A DNA stretch of 64,000 bases from the NCBI GenBank assembly GCA_015499985.1, contig JAAAUF010000008.1, forward strand, positions 1 through 64,000, written 5' to 3'. This document shows positions 9,700-21,208 of the stretch, piece after piece. The notes under the pieces are model-generated. The model searched no databases, was not told the DNA's origin, and was given only the letters and a program-made list of their open reading frames with translations. The first letter of the stretch is position 1. Each line of letters opens with the position of its first letter. This DNA comes from Haplosporangium gracile (Eukaryota; Mortierellomycota; Mortierellomycetes; Mortierellales; Mortierellaceae). The translations under genes were made by a program, and so were the position numbers.

Positions 9700-11898
9700 A
9701 TGTACTCTCTCTTCTCTCACCCCGCGACAACCTCTCGTCGACAACGCGCTTCCTACCCCACATCCTACTCTTACAACCCTTACACTCCCACCCATACCTA
9801 TCCTTTCGACTCTGCCGAGGACGACACTGATGAAGAGGAACAGCTCCTCATCGCCGCTCTCGAACGCAAGCGCCAGCAGAAACTCGCCCGCCAGCAATAC
9901 ATCCAGCAAGAGCAGCGCCAGAAGGCCCTCGAGCAGCAGTGGATCGAACAGGAGTACCTTCGCCGTCAAGCTCTCGCCCAGGCGCAAGCTGAGGCTAAGG
10001 CTAAGGCTAAGGCTGAGGCCAAGGCTCGTGCCATTGCTCTGGCCAAGTACGAAGCTGAGCAAGAGGCCATCCGCCAGTACAAGAAGCAGCAACAGCTCTT
10101 GAACCAACAGCAGCAACTCCGTATCCGTGAGGAGCAAGAACGTCAACGTCGTCGCCAGCAGCAGCCTGTTGTCACTCTTGAGCAGCTCCTCCTCCAGCAT
10201 ATCCAGAAGCAGCAGCACATCGAGGAGGCCCAGGAGATCAAGCGACAAGAGACAGCAAAGGCCGCCAAGGCCAAGGCAGCCGCCGAGGCCAAGAAGAAGC
10301 AGCAGTTGGAGCAAAAGAGAAAGCTTCAGCTCGCTCTCGAGGCTGCCGCCGCCGCCGAGTCATCTGAGGACAAGCAGGAGAAGAGCGAGGAAAAGAGCGA
10401 GGAGCAGGATGTTCTTGGTCAACTCTTGAACGCCATCTTCTTCCCCCAACACCAGCTCAAGCGCCAGCAGACCAACGACCAGCAGTACCCCTCCAAGCGC
10501 CACAACCACAACCCCGAGGAACAGAAGCAGGCCGCCGCTGAGGAGCAAGCCAAGAAGGAGAAGCAGATCGAGGAGCAGGCCAAAAAGCAGAAGGAGATTG
10601 AACAAGCCAAGGCAGCCGCCGAGGCCGAGAAGCAGCAAGAGCAGAAAAAGCAACAGTGTGCCTCCGAGTCGGATGACGAGGATGTGATTGGCAACTACTT
10701 TTTGACCTTCCCCGACATCAAGTCGATGGTTGAGGCTGCTCTCGGTGCCAAGGTCAAGGTTGCCGCGAAGAAGTCTGCCACTCCCGCCAAGGCTACTTCT
10801 ACTCCTGCTCCCACCCCTACTCCCGCCAAACCAGTCGTAGAGTCCAAGCCCACCAAGCCCACTGTCGAGTCCAAGCCCGCTGTCGAGTCCAAGCCCGCTG
10901 TCGAGACCAAGCCCGCTCTCGAGACCAAGCCTGCATCAACCCCATCATCGACGCACTCTTCCCCCGAGCTTCGTGCCGCCGACATCCTCCAGCAGCGCCA
11001 ACAGCGCCAACGCGAGCATGACATCTCGGTCGAGGAGAAGCACACAAGCTTGAACCAGATCGAAGCCATCCTGAACGATCTCTCTCGTGAACTGGACGAG
11101 GTCCTTGCCGGCCATGTCGAGAACAAGAAGCAGATCCTCCAAACCGAAGAGAACCTCACCAAGGCCATGTTCCGTATTGACTCTGTTGAGAGTGACGGTG
11201 AGGTCAGTGTCCGCCGCCGCAGAAAGGAGTTGATCAAGAAGAGTCAAGCTCTCCTCGATATCGTCGATGAGTTCAAGGCCCGCGGTACCACTACTGATGG
11301 CATTGCCACTGCCACCGTACCCACCGAGACTGTCGAGACTGCTGAAGAGTCAAGCGTCACCGAGACTGATGCCACTGCTGCAGTGGAGAACGATATCGAG
11401 ATGACTGAGTCCGCTCCTGAGGCGGCCCCTGCTGCTGAGACTGAGTCTGCGGTCGAGTCAACCACTGTCGCTTCCGAGTCAACCACTGTCGCTTCCGAGT
11501 CAACCACTGTCGCTTCCGAGCCCACCGAGGAGGAGCAGCAGGAGACCGAGCTACTCGACACCCTCTCCGAGATCGAGTCCCTCCCCGATGTTGAGGCTTA
11601 CCACGCCGACGACGCCGTCGACGAGAGCACCCCTACCGAGTCCAACGATACACCCATCGAAGCTTCATCCTCCAAGGCACCAGTCCCCGAGCCAACCGCA
11701 TCTGAGCACGAGTCGGAGCACGAGTCGGAGCAAGAGTCGGAGCACGAGTCCGAGCACGAGTCTGAGCAGGAGAGTGACAGCAAGGAGGAAAAGGCACTAG
11801 CATCCGACCCTCTTGACTTGATCGTCGACGCAGCACTGGCTCTCGCACGGTCGTCGGATCCCATTGAACACGACTTTGAGATGGTGTCAGCCCATTAA
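9700..11898 (+). CDS. BAG-domain protein with long charged coiled coil (Hsp70 co-chaperone)
   Basis: Intronless, 732 residues from the ATG at 9700. BAG domains bind the Hsp70 ATPase domain and promote nucleotide exchange. Residues ~45-220 are a highly charged Q/A/E/K/R coiled coil. At ~440-530 lies the BAG helix bundle: LNQIEAILNDLSRELDEVL, then KKQILQTEENLTKAMFRIDS, then VRRRRKELIKKSQALLDIVD. Between and after these are repetitive linkers: VESKP-type repeats near 10840-10930, three ESTTVAS units (11455-11520) and ESEHESEQ repeats (11705-11770). The C-terminus is strongly acidic. A role as a fungal Hsp70 co-chaperone is inferred from the domain; the partner and stress link are unproven. Confidence 0.75.
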   Translation: MYSLFSHPATTSRRQRASYPTSYSYNPYTPTHTYPFDSAEDDTDEEEQLLIAALERKRQQKLARQQYIQQEQRQKALEQQWIEQEYLRRQALAQAQAEAKAKAKAEAKARAIALAKYEAEQEAIRQYKKQQQLLNQQQQLRIREEQERQRRRQQQPVVTLEQLLLQHIQKQQHIEEAQEIKRQETAKAAKAKAAAEAKKKQQLEQKRKLQLALEAAAAAESSEDKQEKSEEKSEEQDVLGQLLNAIFFPQHQLKRQQTNDQQYPSKRHNHNPEEQKQAAAEEQAKKEKQIEEQAKKQKEIEQAKAAAEAEKQQEQKKQQCASESDDEDVIGNYFLTFPDIKSMVEAALGAKVKVAAKKSATPAKATSTPAPTPTPAKPVVESKPTKPTVESKPAVESKPAVETKPALETKPASTPSSTHSSPELRAADILQQRQQRQREHDISVEEKHTSLNQIEAILNDLSRELDEVLAGHVENKKQILQTEENLTKAMFRIDSVESDGEVSVRRRRKELIKKSQALLDIVDEFKARGTTTDGIATATVPTETVETAEESSVTETDATAAVENDIEMTESAPEAAPAAETESAVESTTVASESTTVASESTTVASEPTEEEQQETELLDTLSEIESLPDVEAYHADDAVDESTPTESNDTPIEASSSKAPVPEPTASEHESEHESEQESEHESEHESEQESDSKEEKALASDPLDLIVDAALALARSSDPIEHDFEMVSAH

Positions 11899-12207
11899 GT
11901 ACAGACATACAGATGTACCCTCTTTCCCTTTTGTAAAATATCAACTGTAGCAATAATAAACAAATAATATGAAATATAGTTACTCCTCATGTCGGGCTTT
12001 GGATCTTGAAGAATGTGTTTGATGCAATGCGAAAGGAAGGGACTGTCTACCTACTCTGAATCATAAATTAAAAGAACAGGGAATGGTTAAGAATGAAAAA
12101 AAATAGCATGTTGAAAAAATGCTTTCGTCAATTTTCGCCTTCATCATGGTCGCTCTATTAAAGCACATCAACGCGTTTTTTTTATTTGGCTGCAACTAAA
12201 CAAGTAC
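11899..12207. other. 3' flank of BAG gene
   Basis: AT-rich DNA with several AATAA-type words after the BAG stop (for example near 11950). No gene is seen. Confidence 0.4.
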
Positions 12208-12770
12208 TTAATCAAAAGGGGGTAGGTGTAATGGATCTAACGAGGAGAACACGGTTTGATGCACTTTTAGACAATTCATGTGCTGTCCCAAATCAATTTT
12301 CCATAGCTCGTATTCGAGCCACACATTTTCCAATTCGCCGAACTTGAGCAGATCTCCTTTGCAAGACCAAAAGGGCAATCGAACATGAGCTTGAGACATA
12401 GTAGACAGTAAACTCGTCTCGTTCTTGTTGTCGTCCTCGGATTCAGACTCCGCAAAGAGATGGAGGTTTTCAAGGCTCCAAAGGTGCTTGAATACAATCT
12501 CGTAGGCAATGACGTATTGGATGACGGTTGCTGTGGTGTCTAACTGTAGCTCCCCTCAAACTGTTGGTATTTAGACTGGCTAGAGTAAGGACTTGATGAA
12601 TGAACCCAGCGTTATTAATGATCCAAACGTCGTGTTCGTGTTTAATGACGATATCTGGTGTAGGAGCGACAAACCGGGGCTGGTTATTAAGGCTGAACTT
12701 GAACCGGATTACAGGAGTGAAGGTGGCTACCCAAATCTTTGATACGCGTGCATATGAGGGTGTATCTTTT
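12208..12770 (-). pseudogene. Decayed F-box/leucine-rich-repeat type gene fragment
   Basis: Read on the minus strand from 12770, an open frame without any ATG begins right after a TAA. It contains RFKFSLNNQPRFV and FIHQVLTLASLNTNSLR. At a run of four C (12552-12555 on plus) the frame breaks; the next frame resumes immediately with ELQLDTTATVIQYV, LWSLENLHLFAESE and LENVWLEYELWKID and ends at 12208. Removing one base of the run would make LR-ELQLD continuous, as in a leucine-rich repeat. The 5' part (F-box) is absent. The style resembles the large F-box/LRR families of Mucoromycota. The family assignment is tentative; the frameshift is read directly. Confidence 0.5.
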
Positions 12771-15700
12771 TAATTTTAAGCTGCAAGCAGGCGACGCGGC
12801 AAGTCCATTCACTCCCTTGGGAGATTTAGATGTTGCGAATAGGATGCCAGCTTCCTTTTCTTTTCATTTTTACTGAAAGGGAACTGACTTTTCTTTATTT
12901 TCTTTTTTTCACTCTGAGAAGAAAACCGATTTTATTTTCTTCTGTTGAGAGAAGGATGCCTACAGTCCATTTTTTATCACCAAAGAGAAGGATATAAACT
13001 TGCAACTACAAGAAAAGGTCTTGGTTGTAGAAATGGAGCTGGGAGGAGCGAACAAAAAAGGCGCACAACGCACGCTCTTCAGTGGGCGATCGAATATGTT
13101 GTGTAGGAAAGCGGGTACAATTTTTTTTTCGAGTCTATTATATTGAGAGACCAGATGTGGACATGCTTGTTATCACTGCTGGGTTGCCCTTGTTGTTGTC
13201 TACACAGCGAGAGAGTTCACCTTAGACATCCTCTATCCTTGAGTGCTGTTGATGAAGGCGGGAAAAAAAAGACAGAACGTTCACCATCCACTCCAATCAA
13301 TACACTGAAGCATGGAGCATGTTTCTGTTGATAGTATAATATGGATGTTGGTAATAACGGTGTTTATGTAAAAAGCTGCTGATGTTTGATACATGTGAGT
13401 TCCAAGACGAACAAATAAAAGTCAAGGCATATTTTAATTTTGCTTGTTGCTCAGGGTGTAAATTAGCCAAGGAGGTGCTGAGACGATCGCTGATCGACTC
13501 GCTGATCGATCAAAGGCACGCGTCAAAGTCGCGTCCTTGTTTGATCACTCTAAATTTCCAGGGGGGAAATCATTCGAAACCTGCTTAAAATCCTGTGAAC
13601 AGTATTTTTGTTACAGGAGAATCCATACAGGACCTGAAAGTGTGAGCCCTCCCCTTTCCTTGCTTCTACAGGAGGCTGTTTCTGACAAAGTTATTATTGA
13701 TTGCTTTTGTTGATGATTTCGACCCCTACGAGCCACTTCTCAGGCCTATTCTTACCTCGTGTCGGTCATTCGCTCTTCTTTCCTCCTTTCACTTGCCAAT
13801 AAAAACTTATTCCTGTTTCGCCCATCCTTTCTTGGCGCCTTGGTGGCAATCCGCAGAAGGGTGACTTGCCTCTGGTGACAGGCTGTCTTAGGAAGAACTG
13901 GCTCTGGCTTCGACGATATTCATAGGAAAGCCCTGCTATTTTGTACCAGAATAGTTCATAAAGAACCAAAAATGGAAGCGAAGAGCTGAATCAAGAAAAA
14001 ATGTCATTAACCGGATTTTAGGTCTTCAGGCACTGGCGTCGATCATATGGAGGGTATCAAGGCAAGAGGGAGAAAACAATGACTGATATAGCCGTATCTT
14101 GCTGAGTCCCCGGAGACTAGTAGGCTAGAAGCTGCTGCCAAATTGGATATGGTCGGCTCTTTTTTTTTTTTCTTTTTTTTCTTTTTCCATTGTTATCCTC
14201 TTACCATCTCATAACAATTTAGTGAGCGGTGAGCAACCACTGTTAGTTGAAAAAGTAGGGGATCGGTTGTTGTTCTTTCCAAGGCGGGTTTTGTTAGTGT
14301 TTGGGGAAAGGTGAAGAAGGAAGTAAAAGGAGGTGGAGAAAAGTGTTTGGGCGGGGGAATGGAGGAATGATCGACCGAGCGTGAAGTAAACAACCCTTGT
14401 TTGAACTTTATGAAGGTCCAGCTTTCTTTTGTTTTCCCTCTCTTTCTTACTTTTCTCTCTTCTCTTCTCTTTCTTTCCCTTTTCCCTCGTTCCATTCTCC
14501 CCTGTCCCTATTCCCCGTCCTCCTTGTACCTGTTCCTCCCTGTCCCTGGAGTTGACTTTGGTTCCAAACTGTTACGACTCTTTAACGACCCGACACAACG
14601 ACCCGCCGTCAACTTTCATCCTCTTCTTTTCTTTTTTCTTTTCTTACTCTTGCACGACAATTTATTCTTCCTCCCCTAGCATCCACTATCACCCCTGTTT
14701 CGCTTCACCACCCCTCATTTATACACACAACTTCCACCTCGGTATGCTATTTTCGTAGCTTGCCAACTCCAACGACAACCACGACATCACTTCTACGACA
14801 ACTCCTCTCTTACTTCCCTTTATCCCGACTTTTTAACACAATATTTCGAGGTAAGACAGCGTAAATACCTTCTGACTGTTGCGCCTTTCTTATGGCAACC
14901 AGCTAGTTTGGACAGTTTGTCTCGTATGTCAAATATAACATGCATGCAGCCGCCCCTATTGCTTAGTCAAAAAGCGAACAGAAAACGGTGCTGGCTGGCG
15001 TCCTTTTAGATCAATACTTCTCCTTATTTGCTATATGTCTCTCCTCGGGGGCGAGGAGGTGATATCGAAAATGCACAAGCACACAATTCTCTATTATTAC
15101 ACTTTCATATTTCTTCTTGAACCGTGCTTTTCCAAGTACTTCTTTTATTCATTTCAGTCAACAACAGCCAACATAAAATTGTCTTCTTTTTTTCGAGGAT
15201 AGCTACAAGTAAACAGCAACCCTTTTTTTTTGCCTTAATGCGATGTGTACAAGGCGGCTGTAGAAAAAGAGGGGCGGGTCATGAACCATAAATCACACAT
15301 TTCATCATTCACGCACAACGTTGTAAACACCAACGTAAAAGAAAAAAAAAGAAAATACATCCTGTTGTACCTTGGTGTTCAATTCAAGGAGAGAGGAAAG
15401 AAAGAAAGAGGAATGCGAATAAGCTATTCGCTAGTTAGTGAGATGACTGTTGGCAGAGCGGTTCAGTTGCCATGCGATGGCCGTTCATTGCGCTCTCCTC
15501 GCATGCCTCCTTTTCTTCATCATCAAGTATATTTTTTCTCTCCTTTTTCTGTTCGCTCTTTGTTCAATTGGCCCAGGCTATTTATTGCCATAATGCCCCA
15601 TGGGGCCTCCGTACATTCCCCTCCCTCCCTGGAGGATCCTCTTTATTCTTTTTTTTTTCTCGCTGCAGTATATGCAGTAGAGTAGAGTAGCACCAGGCAT

Positions 15701-16349
15701 ACACCTGTTGTGCCTGGTGCCTGACTGATGCCTGCTGACGGGCCCCTGACTGGTTCCTAATAGGTGGTGGTAGCGAGCTGATAGATTTTTTTTAACTTTC
15801 CAATTTGGATTTTGCACACAAGAGCATCTTGCTATTTAGAGGCCACTGCATTTGTATTAATATATATATATATTTTTTTGCTCTCACTTCTCTTTCGGTT
15901 CTCTCTGTCTCTCACTTCTCTGTCTCTCTCATCATCCTCACCCCATCACTCTCTCTCACTCATCATCTTCATCACAGCCTCCATCTCCCACTCCTCTCTT
16001 TTCACCCTCGTCATCACTTCCCTTCGTTATTCCCTTCATTTAACTCCACCCTATTCTCCTAATCCATCTTGAGTGAGTTCAGACGCGTCCAACTCATCCA
16101 ACACCTCCCCCTCCCCCTTTCACGCCCGAAACCAAGATCGCGGAAGACTTATTCACACCACCTGTTTTCCTTTTCTTTGACTTTGTTCCTGACATCACAT
16201 AGTACCATTTCAATCACCCCCTATTATACACATACCAGCACCACCCGACAACAAAACAAAGCGAAACAAAAAACACCATATTCTTCCTCCACTTTACTTC
16301 AGGAACGACAATTGACTGTTTCAACAAAACCAACAAACAAACACTCCCG
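12771..16349. other. Gene-poor intergenic region, 3.6 kb
   Basis: No convincing gene. The region holds T-rich and pyrimidine-rich tracts (14165-14185, 14420-14530, 15880-16060), several TG-rich AT stretches and a strong hairpin at 15690-15720. From about 14690 to 14852 the plus strand is C/A-rich like a leader and ends in TTCGAG|GTAAGA, a good donor. It may be a non-coding first exon of the gene starting near 16374, with a leader intron ending near 16084. That is speculation from composition and one splice site. Confidence 0.35.
15690..15720. repeat. Perfect 10-bp inverted repeat (hairpin)
   Basis: GCACCAGGCA at 15690-15699 is followed after 11 bases by its exact reverse complement TGCCTGGTGC at 15711-15720. 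The first two loop positions could add a G-T and an A-T pair. It sits in otherwise gene-free DNA about 650 bp before the unknown large gene. It could act as RNA structure in a leader intron or as a protein-binding palindrome; there is no direct evidence for either. Confidence 0.7.
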
Positions 16350-16359
16350 NNNNNNNNNN
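16350..16359. other. Assembly gap (10 N)
   Basis: Ten N bases interrupt the C/A-rich leader-like sequence just before the first ATG of the large unknown gene. The true gap size is not known from the sequence, so the 5' end of that gene may be incomplete. Confidence 0.98.
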
Positions 16360-16373
16360 CCAATTGAACCTGC

Positions 16374-19300
16374 ATGTTGTCTCCGGCCCCTTCGGTATGT
16401 CAGGCACCAGCAGACTCATCAAACAGCTACAGCAACCTTATACCATCAACCCTCCTCCTTTCCGACGCCGCATGGCTTTCAATATCAGGAGAATACAACA
16501 ACAGTCAACACCACAACCATTATTCTCATAGACACCAACGGTCCTCACCCAACGCCAGACTTTCAAAACTTTCTAAAACCACACAATACTCTCGCCACTC
16601 TCGGCTTCATCATCGTCAGAACCATCACCATCACGACCGGCCCTCAAGGCAGTTCGTTGCCACAACCTCTAGTGCCATCTTTGGTGACTGGGACATTGAC
16701 ATCAAAGTCGACCGTCGCACTCTAGCTCGACTCAAAAAGGCAGAGGAGGCGGCAGTGGCTGCATCAGCAGGAGGAGGAAGGCGGGTAGCATCGGCTACTG
16801 TTGCTGCGGCTGGCGGTGGAGGAGGCGGACGTGGAGGTGGAGCAGGAGGGAGGGCTTCTGTTACTCTTGGTCCAGGACCGGGTATCCATACAGGAGCCTC
16901 CGGCATGCAACCCCTCTCCACTCTTCCTTTAGCTTTCTCCTCGTCAGCTACCTCATCACCACCTCCACAAACATCCGACGCCAACACCAATTCTACCATA
17001 GCACCGCATGTATTGAAGGGAGTAACCACACCACCATCCACATTCTCGCCCAAGAATAATAACCCCTCGTCTGCAGGAGGTCTCCAAAAGAAGACCAACG
17101 GCACAACCCCTGCAACAACACCAACAGCAACAACAACAGCCTCAACGCCAACAGGATCAAAAGTTCAAGATGTGTCCAATGCGCTAGTAGCACCTTCGGC
17201 AAGGTCTAGTTTCTTGAAGGCCCTCGGCAAGTTCAAGAGCAAGCACCTCCAACAGAAAAGGTAAAGACCTTCGTCAGAACCGAAACAACAAAAACAAACA
17301 TCCACGAGGACCCGAACCATTGCGGTTGTGCTTTATTTGTGAGAGCTAGCCCAGTCGTGGTCCTTTGGTCCTCGACTCTTGTGTGTGTGTGTTTGTATGA
17401 GCATGGAATAGGTTACTCCACCAATTATTTCATTCCCAACGCTAAAAAACCTCGTCGTTTCTTTCCTTCTTTTCTCGCTCGTGTCACCACGTCGTTATTT
17501 TCTTTCACCTCTTTGCTGTTGCACAAAAACAAAAAACACGCAACACAAATTCATTTAGATCGAGTGCCCCTCCTGCGATCGTAGCCATCGACGCACCCGC
17601 ATCAATCTCTGACCGACGGGCGTCCTATATCATTCCACCAATCCAGTTCCACAACCAAGAGAACGACAAGCTGGTCTCGAACGTCCTCGAATCCTCATTC
17701 CCCGCTTCGCCTGAGGTGCCTGCTCAGGTTGCTCATGTCCAATTTGAAAATGTTCCTACCTCCGACGAGCCGACGCTGGAAGGCACATCTTCTTTGCGTA
17801 TCAAACTAAAGAACCGGATGAGCAGCACTCTGGCTTCCATGAAGTCATCATCCAACCTTCGCGACAAGGCCAAAGCACAACAACAGTCTCCGATAAGTGG
17901 CAACACTGCTTCCCAATCAGCAGCTTCTATCAAATCCAATGAACGTCGTCAGTCAGCCGTCGTCACCTTTTCTTCGTCCACAGAGGAGCAACAGCACCAG
18001 CAACAGCACCAGCAACAGCAGGGAACCGGCTCTAATGTCAGCTCTAGTACGGCATCAGGTTCGGCCAAGAATCGGCAGTCTAAGACCTTTTGGACCTTCC
18101 CACGTGTTCGCCTCGAATCAAGCCAAGGGTCCAAGCGCCAGCCAAACTCTTTCGATACCCTTGTTGCAGCATCAACAGCAGCACAAAATAACTTGGCTGT
18201 GGAGGACGTGACCATGCGTTCGACAGAGACTGAACCTGCTGAGGACGGAGCGACATCGCTGCATGAGCAGTTGGAGGAGCTCAAGGTCGAAGAGCTCGAC
18301 TCGGATCATTCTCTCGATATCATCCTCCCTGGCGACTATGAGGACTATACCCAGTTTGCCGAATTACCTCTCAAGAAACGGAAAAAGCTGGAGCGGTCCC
18401 TTGCCGCTGCGGCTGCAGCCGCTGCCAATGGCGAGCAGTCAAGCAAGCGCGATAGCTCGGTTCGCGTTAGTGCAGATGCTATGAAGAGGTTCTTGACTCT
18501 GCAGCGGAAGGACACGTCAACGACGACGACGGCCGCAGATGGTGATACGCCGGAGGAAGTTGTGGCGGAGCGCGATCTGCGTACTTCTGGCAACAGCAAG
18601 AAACGACCCTCATCGTCGACGGAGACTAGGGTATCTGTGGCCAAGCGGACAGGACAGCAGGCTTCAGAGTGGAGACGTTCAATCATAAAGTCTCTCCACA
18701 TTGGCAAGAGCCGGCAAGGGTTCAACAAGTCCGCCGCAGCTGCTGCAGCCTCAGCATCGCTTGGCACCGTCGCTGAGGGCGTCCAAGGCTCAGGTACTGC
18801 TGCTGCTGACGCCGACGCTGTCGTCGAACCCGAGCGATCTCCAACATCTGATAGTGTTATATCGATCCGATCCCGATCCCTGACGACGTCGACCCATCCG
18901 GCCCTCTTGGCGACAACAATTGTCAAGCCCCGAACTCCAGGCCTTCGTCGCGAGACTCTTGAGATGGCGATGCGTCGTCGTCGTCAGAGTAGTGTCGCGC
19001 GGTCCAACATTAGCGACACCGACAACCTCTCATCCTTGCCCCGGTCGTCCGACTTTTTCAACCTTGACAACTACTCAACCACTAATGTCACTCACACATT
19101 CACGAGTTTCACGCTGGAGCTTGCAGACATGTATGCCCGCGAGGTCGTCAATAACTCGGCCACCCCTGGATTGTTCAACTTTAAGAGACGCCAGTCCAGA
19201 CTGACGGTGTCCTCTCACGTCGGCATGGATATTGATACCGATCAAGATTTCCGGGGATTCGACTCTGACGGGGATGCCATTAGTGGGTACACTGGCGATG

Positions 19301-20850
19301 CTGATATCTCGATGGAGGAGATTCATGTCCGGCCCAAGACCCCCACGACGCCTAGACCTAGTTCTGGTTTGTTCAAGACGCGAGCTCGTGAGTCCAATGC
19401 TATGCCTACCGACATGTTCCCTAGGAGAAAGATCTCGAGCGTTGACGGTGACTCGGACACTGTCTCGGAGCTACCTTCGCTCATGATTCGGACCCGTGAT
19501 TTGAACAGGAGCAGCGGTGGGTTCTCGAGCAAGCCCAGACCGGTGTCGGGATCTTCGTTCGAGATGGACTATGACCAGCAAGGCAATGCTGCCGCTGCTG
19601 AAGTATCCAGTCCCAGGTCTCCGAGACGCGCGGGTGGTGCCATGTCCCCTGCGTTCCAGCGCAAGACCAGCCGCGGCATGGTGACTCTAAACAGCGTTGC
19701 TGAAGGTGGATCCTCGGCCTCGGATTCTCCTTCTCCTGCAAAGTCGCCACGAGGAACTGCACCTATGTCAATGGAGGAGGTTGCCTCTTGGAAGCCTAGG
19801 AATATGTACTCTCAACAACAGCAACAACACACTCGTCCGTTTGTCCCAGCTCTGGATACCAAGCCCTTGAAGCCTACCCACGGGAGTGGACTTTCGTCGT
19901 CGACGACTTTGGTGCCTTCTTCGCGGACACCTCATTCTGTGGCCTTGTTGTCCCAATCCCCGAGAGCCCTGTCCCCCACCTACGAGTCCTTGAACCGTGG
20001 TATTCATCATCACCAACAGTTCTCATCGTCTTCGTCATCTTACCGTCACCACCCGAACCATCCCTCTGCCGACACATTGGTCCCTAACCATCTCAAGAAC
20101 GGATCCAACATGTCAACAGGATCAGGATACTCTGGACGCACACTCTTGGGATACGGCCAACAACTGCGTCGTGGTATCTCGACCATGGAGGTGGAGGAGT
20201 TTGACCCTTCGGAGGACTTCCCACCAACCACACCTGCAGATTTGAAGTCGTTGGACTTCGAGGCTCTATTGGCAACGGCCGAGAAGGAACATCAGAAGGG
20301 GTGGGATGATCTCAAGCTGCAGAAGAAGGTCTCTGGCCAACCCACCATTCCTCCCGTCTTTGCATCCCATACTCTTCCTCCTCCTACCTCTACCTACTCC
20401 TCCTCCTCTTCTCAACCTTCATCATCGTCACCCACGTTCTCGCCGATCCAGCCCTTAAAGATCGCCAGCTCTGCTTCCAAAGCCAACCGCCAATTTCCTC
20501 CTTCCTCTTCACAACAGCTTGCGCTTCCTCAACGAAGTTCAGTAGCCTTTGACCTCGGCCCATCAGACGATGGCGGGACTGGCACAGGAACAGGCACAGG
20601 AAGCGACCGATCAATGCGGTCTAAACGCGTGATGAAGAAGAAGATGAGCGTGATCCGATTGACGGGCAACGGGAACGGGAATATCCAGGGTCGCCGTGAA
20701 GACGATGGAGTCATCCGGGTCTCCATGTCGCCTACCCCTTACTCCCCCTCAAACTCTCCTTCTCCACTCATGATACATCACGAACGTGAGGTGGTGGATT
20801 CTTCTTCCACCTCGCGGTCGTATCCTCAACAGCAACAATGGCGCCAATAG
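16374..20850 (+). CDS. Unrecognised large Ser-rich protein (5' end uncertain)
   Basis: Exons 16374-17260 and 17559-20850 join in frame to 1392 residues (AAAAG|GTAAAG ... TTTAG|ATCGAG). I do not recognise a catalytic or binding domain. The N-terminus is His/Ser-rich. A short ordered-looking segment IFGDWDIDIKVDRRTLARLKKAEEA precedes a Gly/Ala tract. Exon 2 is Ser/Thr/Pro/Arg-rich with many RRxS and SP sites, poly-Ala and poly-Gln stretches, and a few conserved-looking islands: LRIKLKNRMSSTLASMK, SEWRRSIIKSLHIGKSRQG, TFTSFTLELADMYAREVV and PADLKSLDFEALLATAEKEH. This composition suggests a disordered, phosphorylated scaffold or signalling protein. The start is a guess because of the adjacent N gap. 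Confidence 0.6.
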
Positions 20851-21208
20851 TAGATTACTCGTTTTTTCTTCGCCATTCTCATGTTTTGTAGCTTCCGTTC
20901 ATTTTCTCTTGCATTTTATGTAGACGTCTAATACTTAATAACCCTCACAAAAAACAAAACCAACCATAAAGTTAATCCATATAGCCACACAACCCATTGT
21001 CTCTAAATGCTTCAAGTGCTACAATTGTCTTGTGTACTTTTTTTTTTTTTCGTCTACATAAATAACGCTTAGTATTTTATTGTTGACGTCCGAAGGTGCA
21101 GACTTGAACGCCCAGCGTCCAAGCAACGAAGGAAAGTGGAGAGAAGGGTAAAGGACACATTAATCCATTCTCATTTCTTTTTCCTCAATCAAAAGTAAAA
21201 AAACCGGT
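20851..21208. other. Convergent 3' flanks
   Basis: A 358-bp spacer between the stop of the large unknown gene and the stop of the TMEM164-like gene. It is AT-rich with a T13 run near 21039-21051. No gene is seen. Confidence 0.4.

Noticed and set aside
9550..10314. Leu-rich minus-strand frame opposite the BAG gene
   Set aside because: It is the antisense shadow of CAG/GAG-rich coding sequence and gives only repetitive Leu.
14193..14758. Overlapping frames with Phe/Ser/Leu-rich products
   Set aside because: They are translations of a CT-rich low-complexity tract without any family resemblance.
16069..16725. Frame starting MSEFRRVQ that spans the N gap
   Set aside because: It is in a different frame from the splice-supported gene, has leader-like composition and runs through the N bases.
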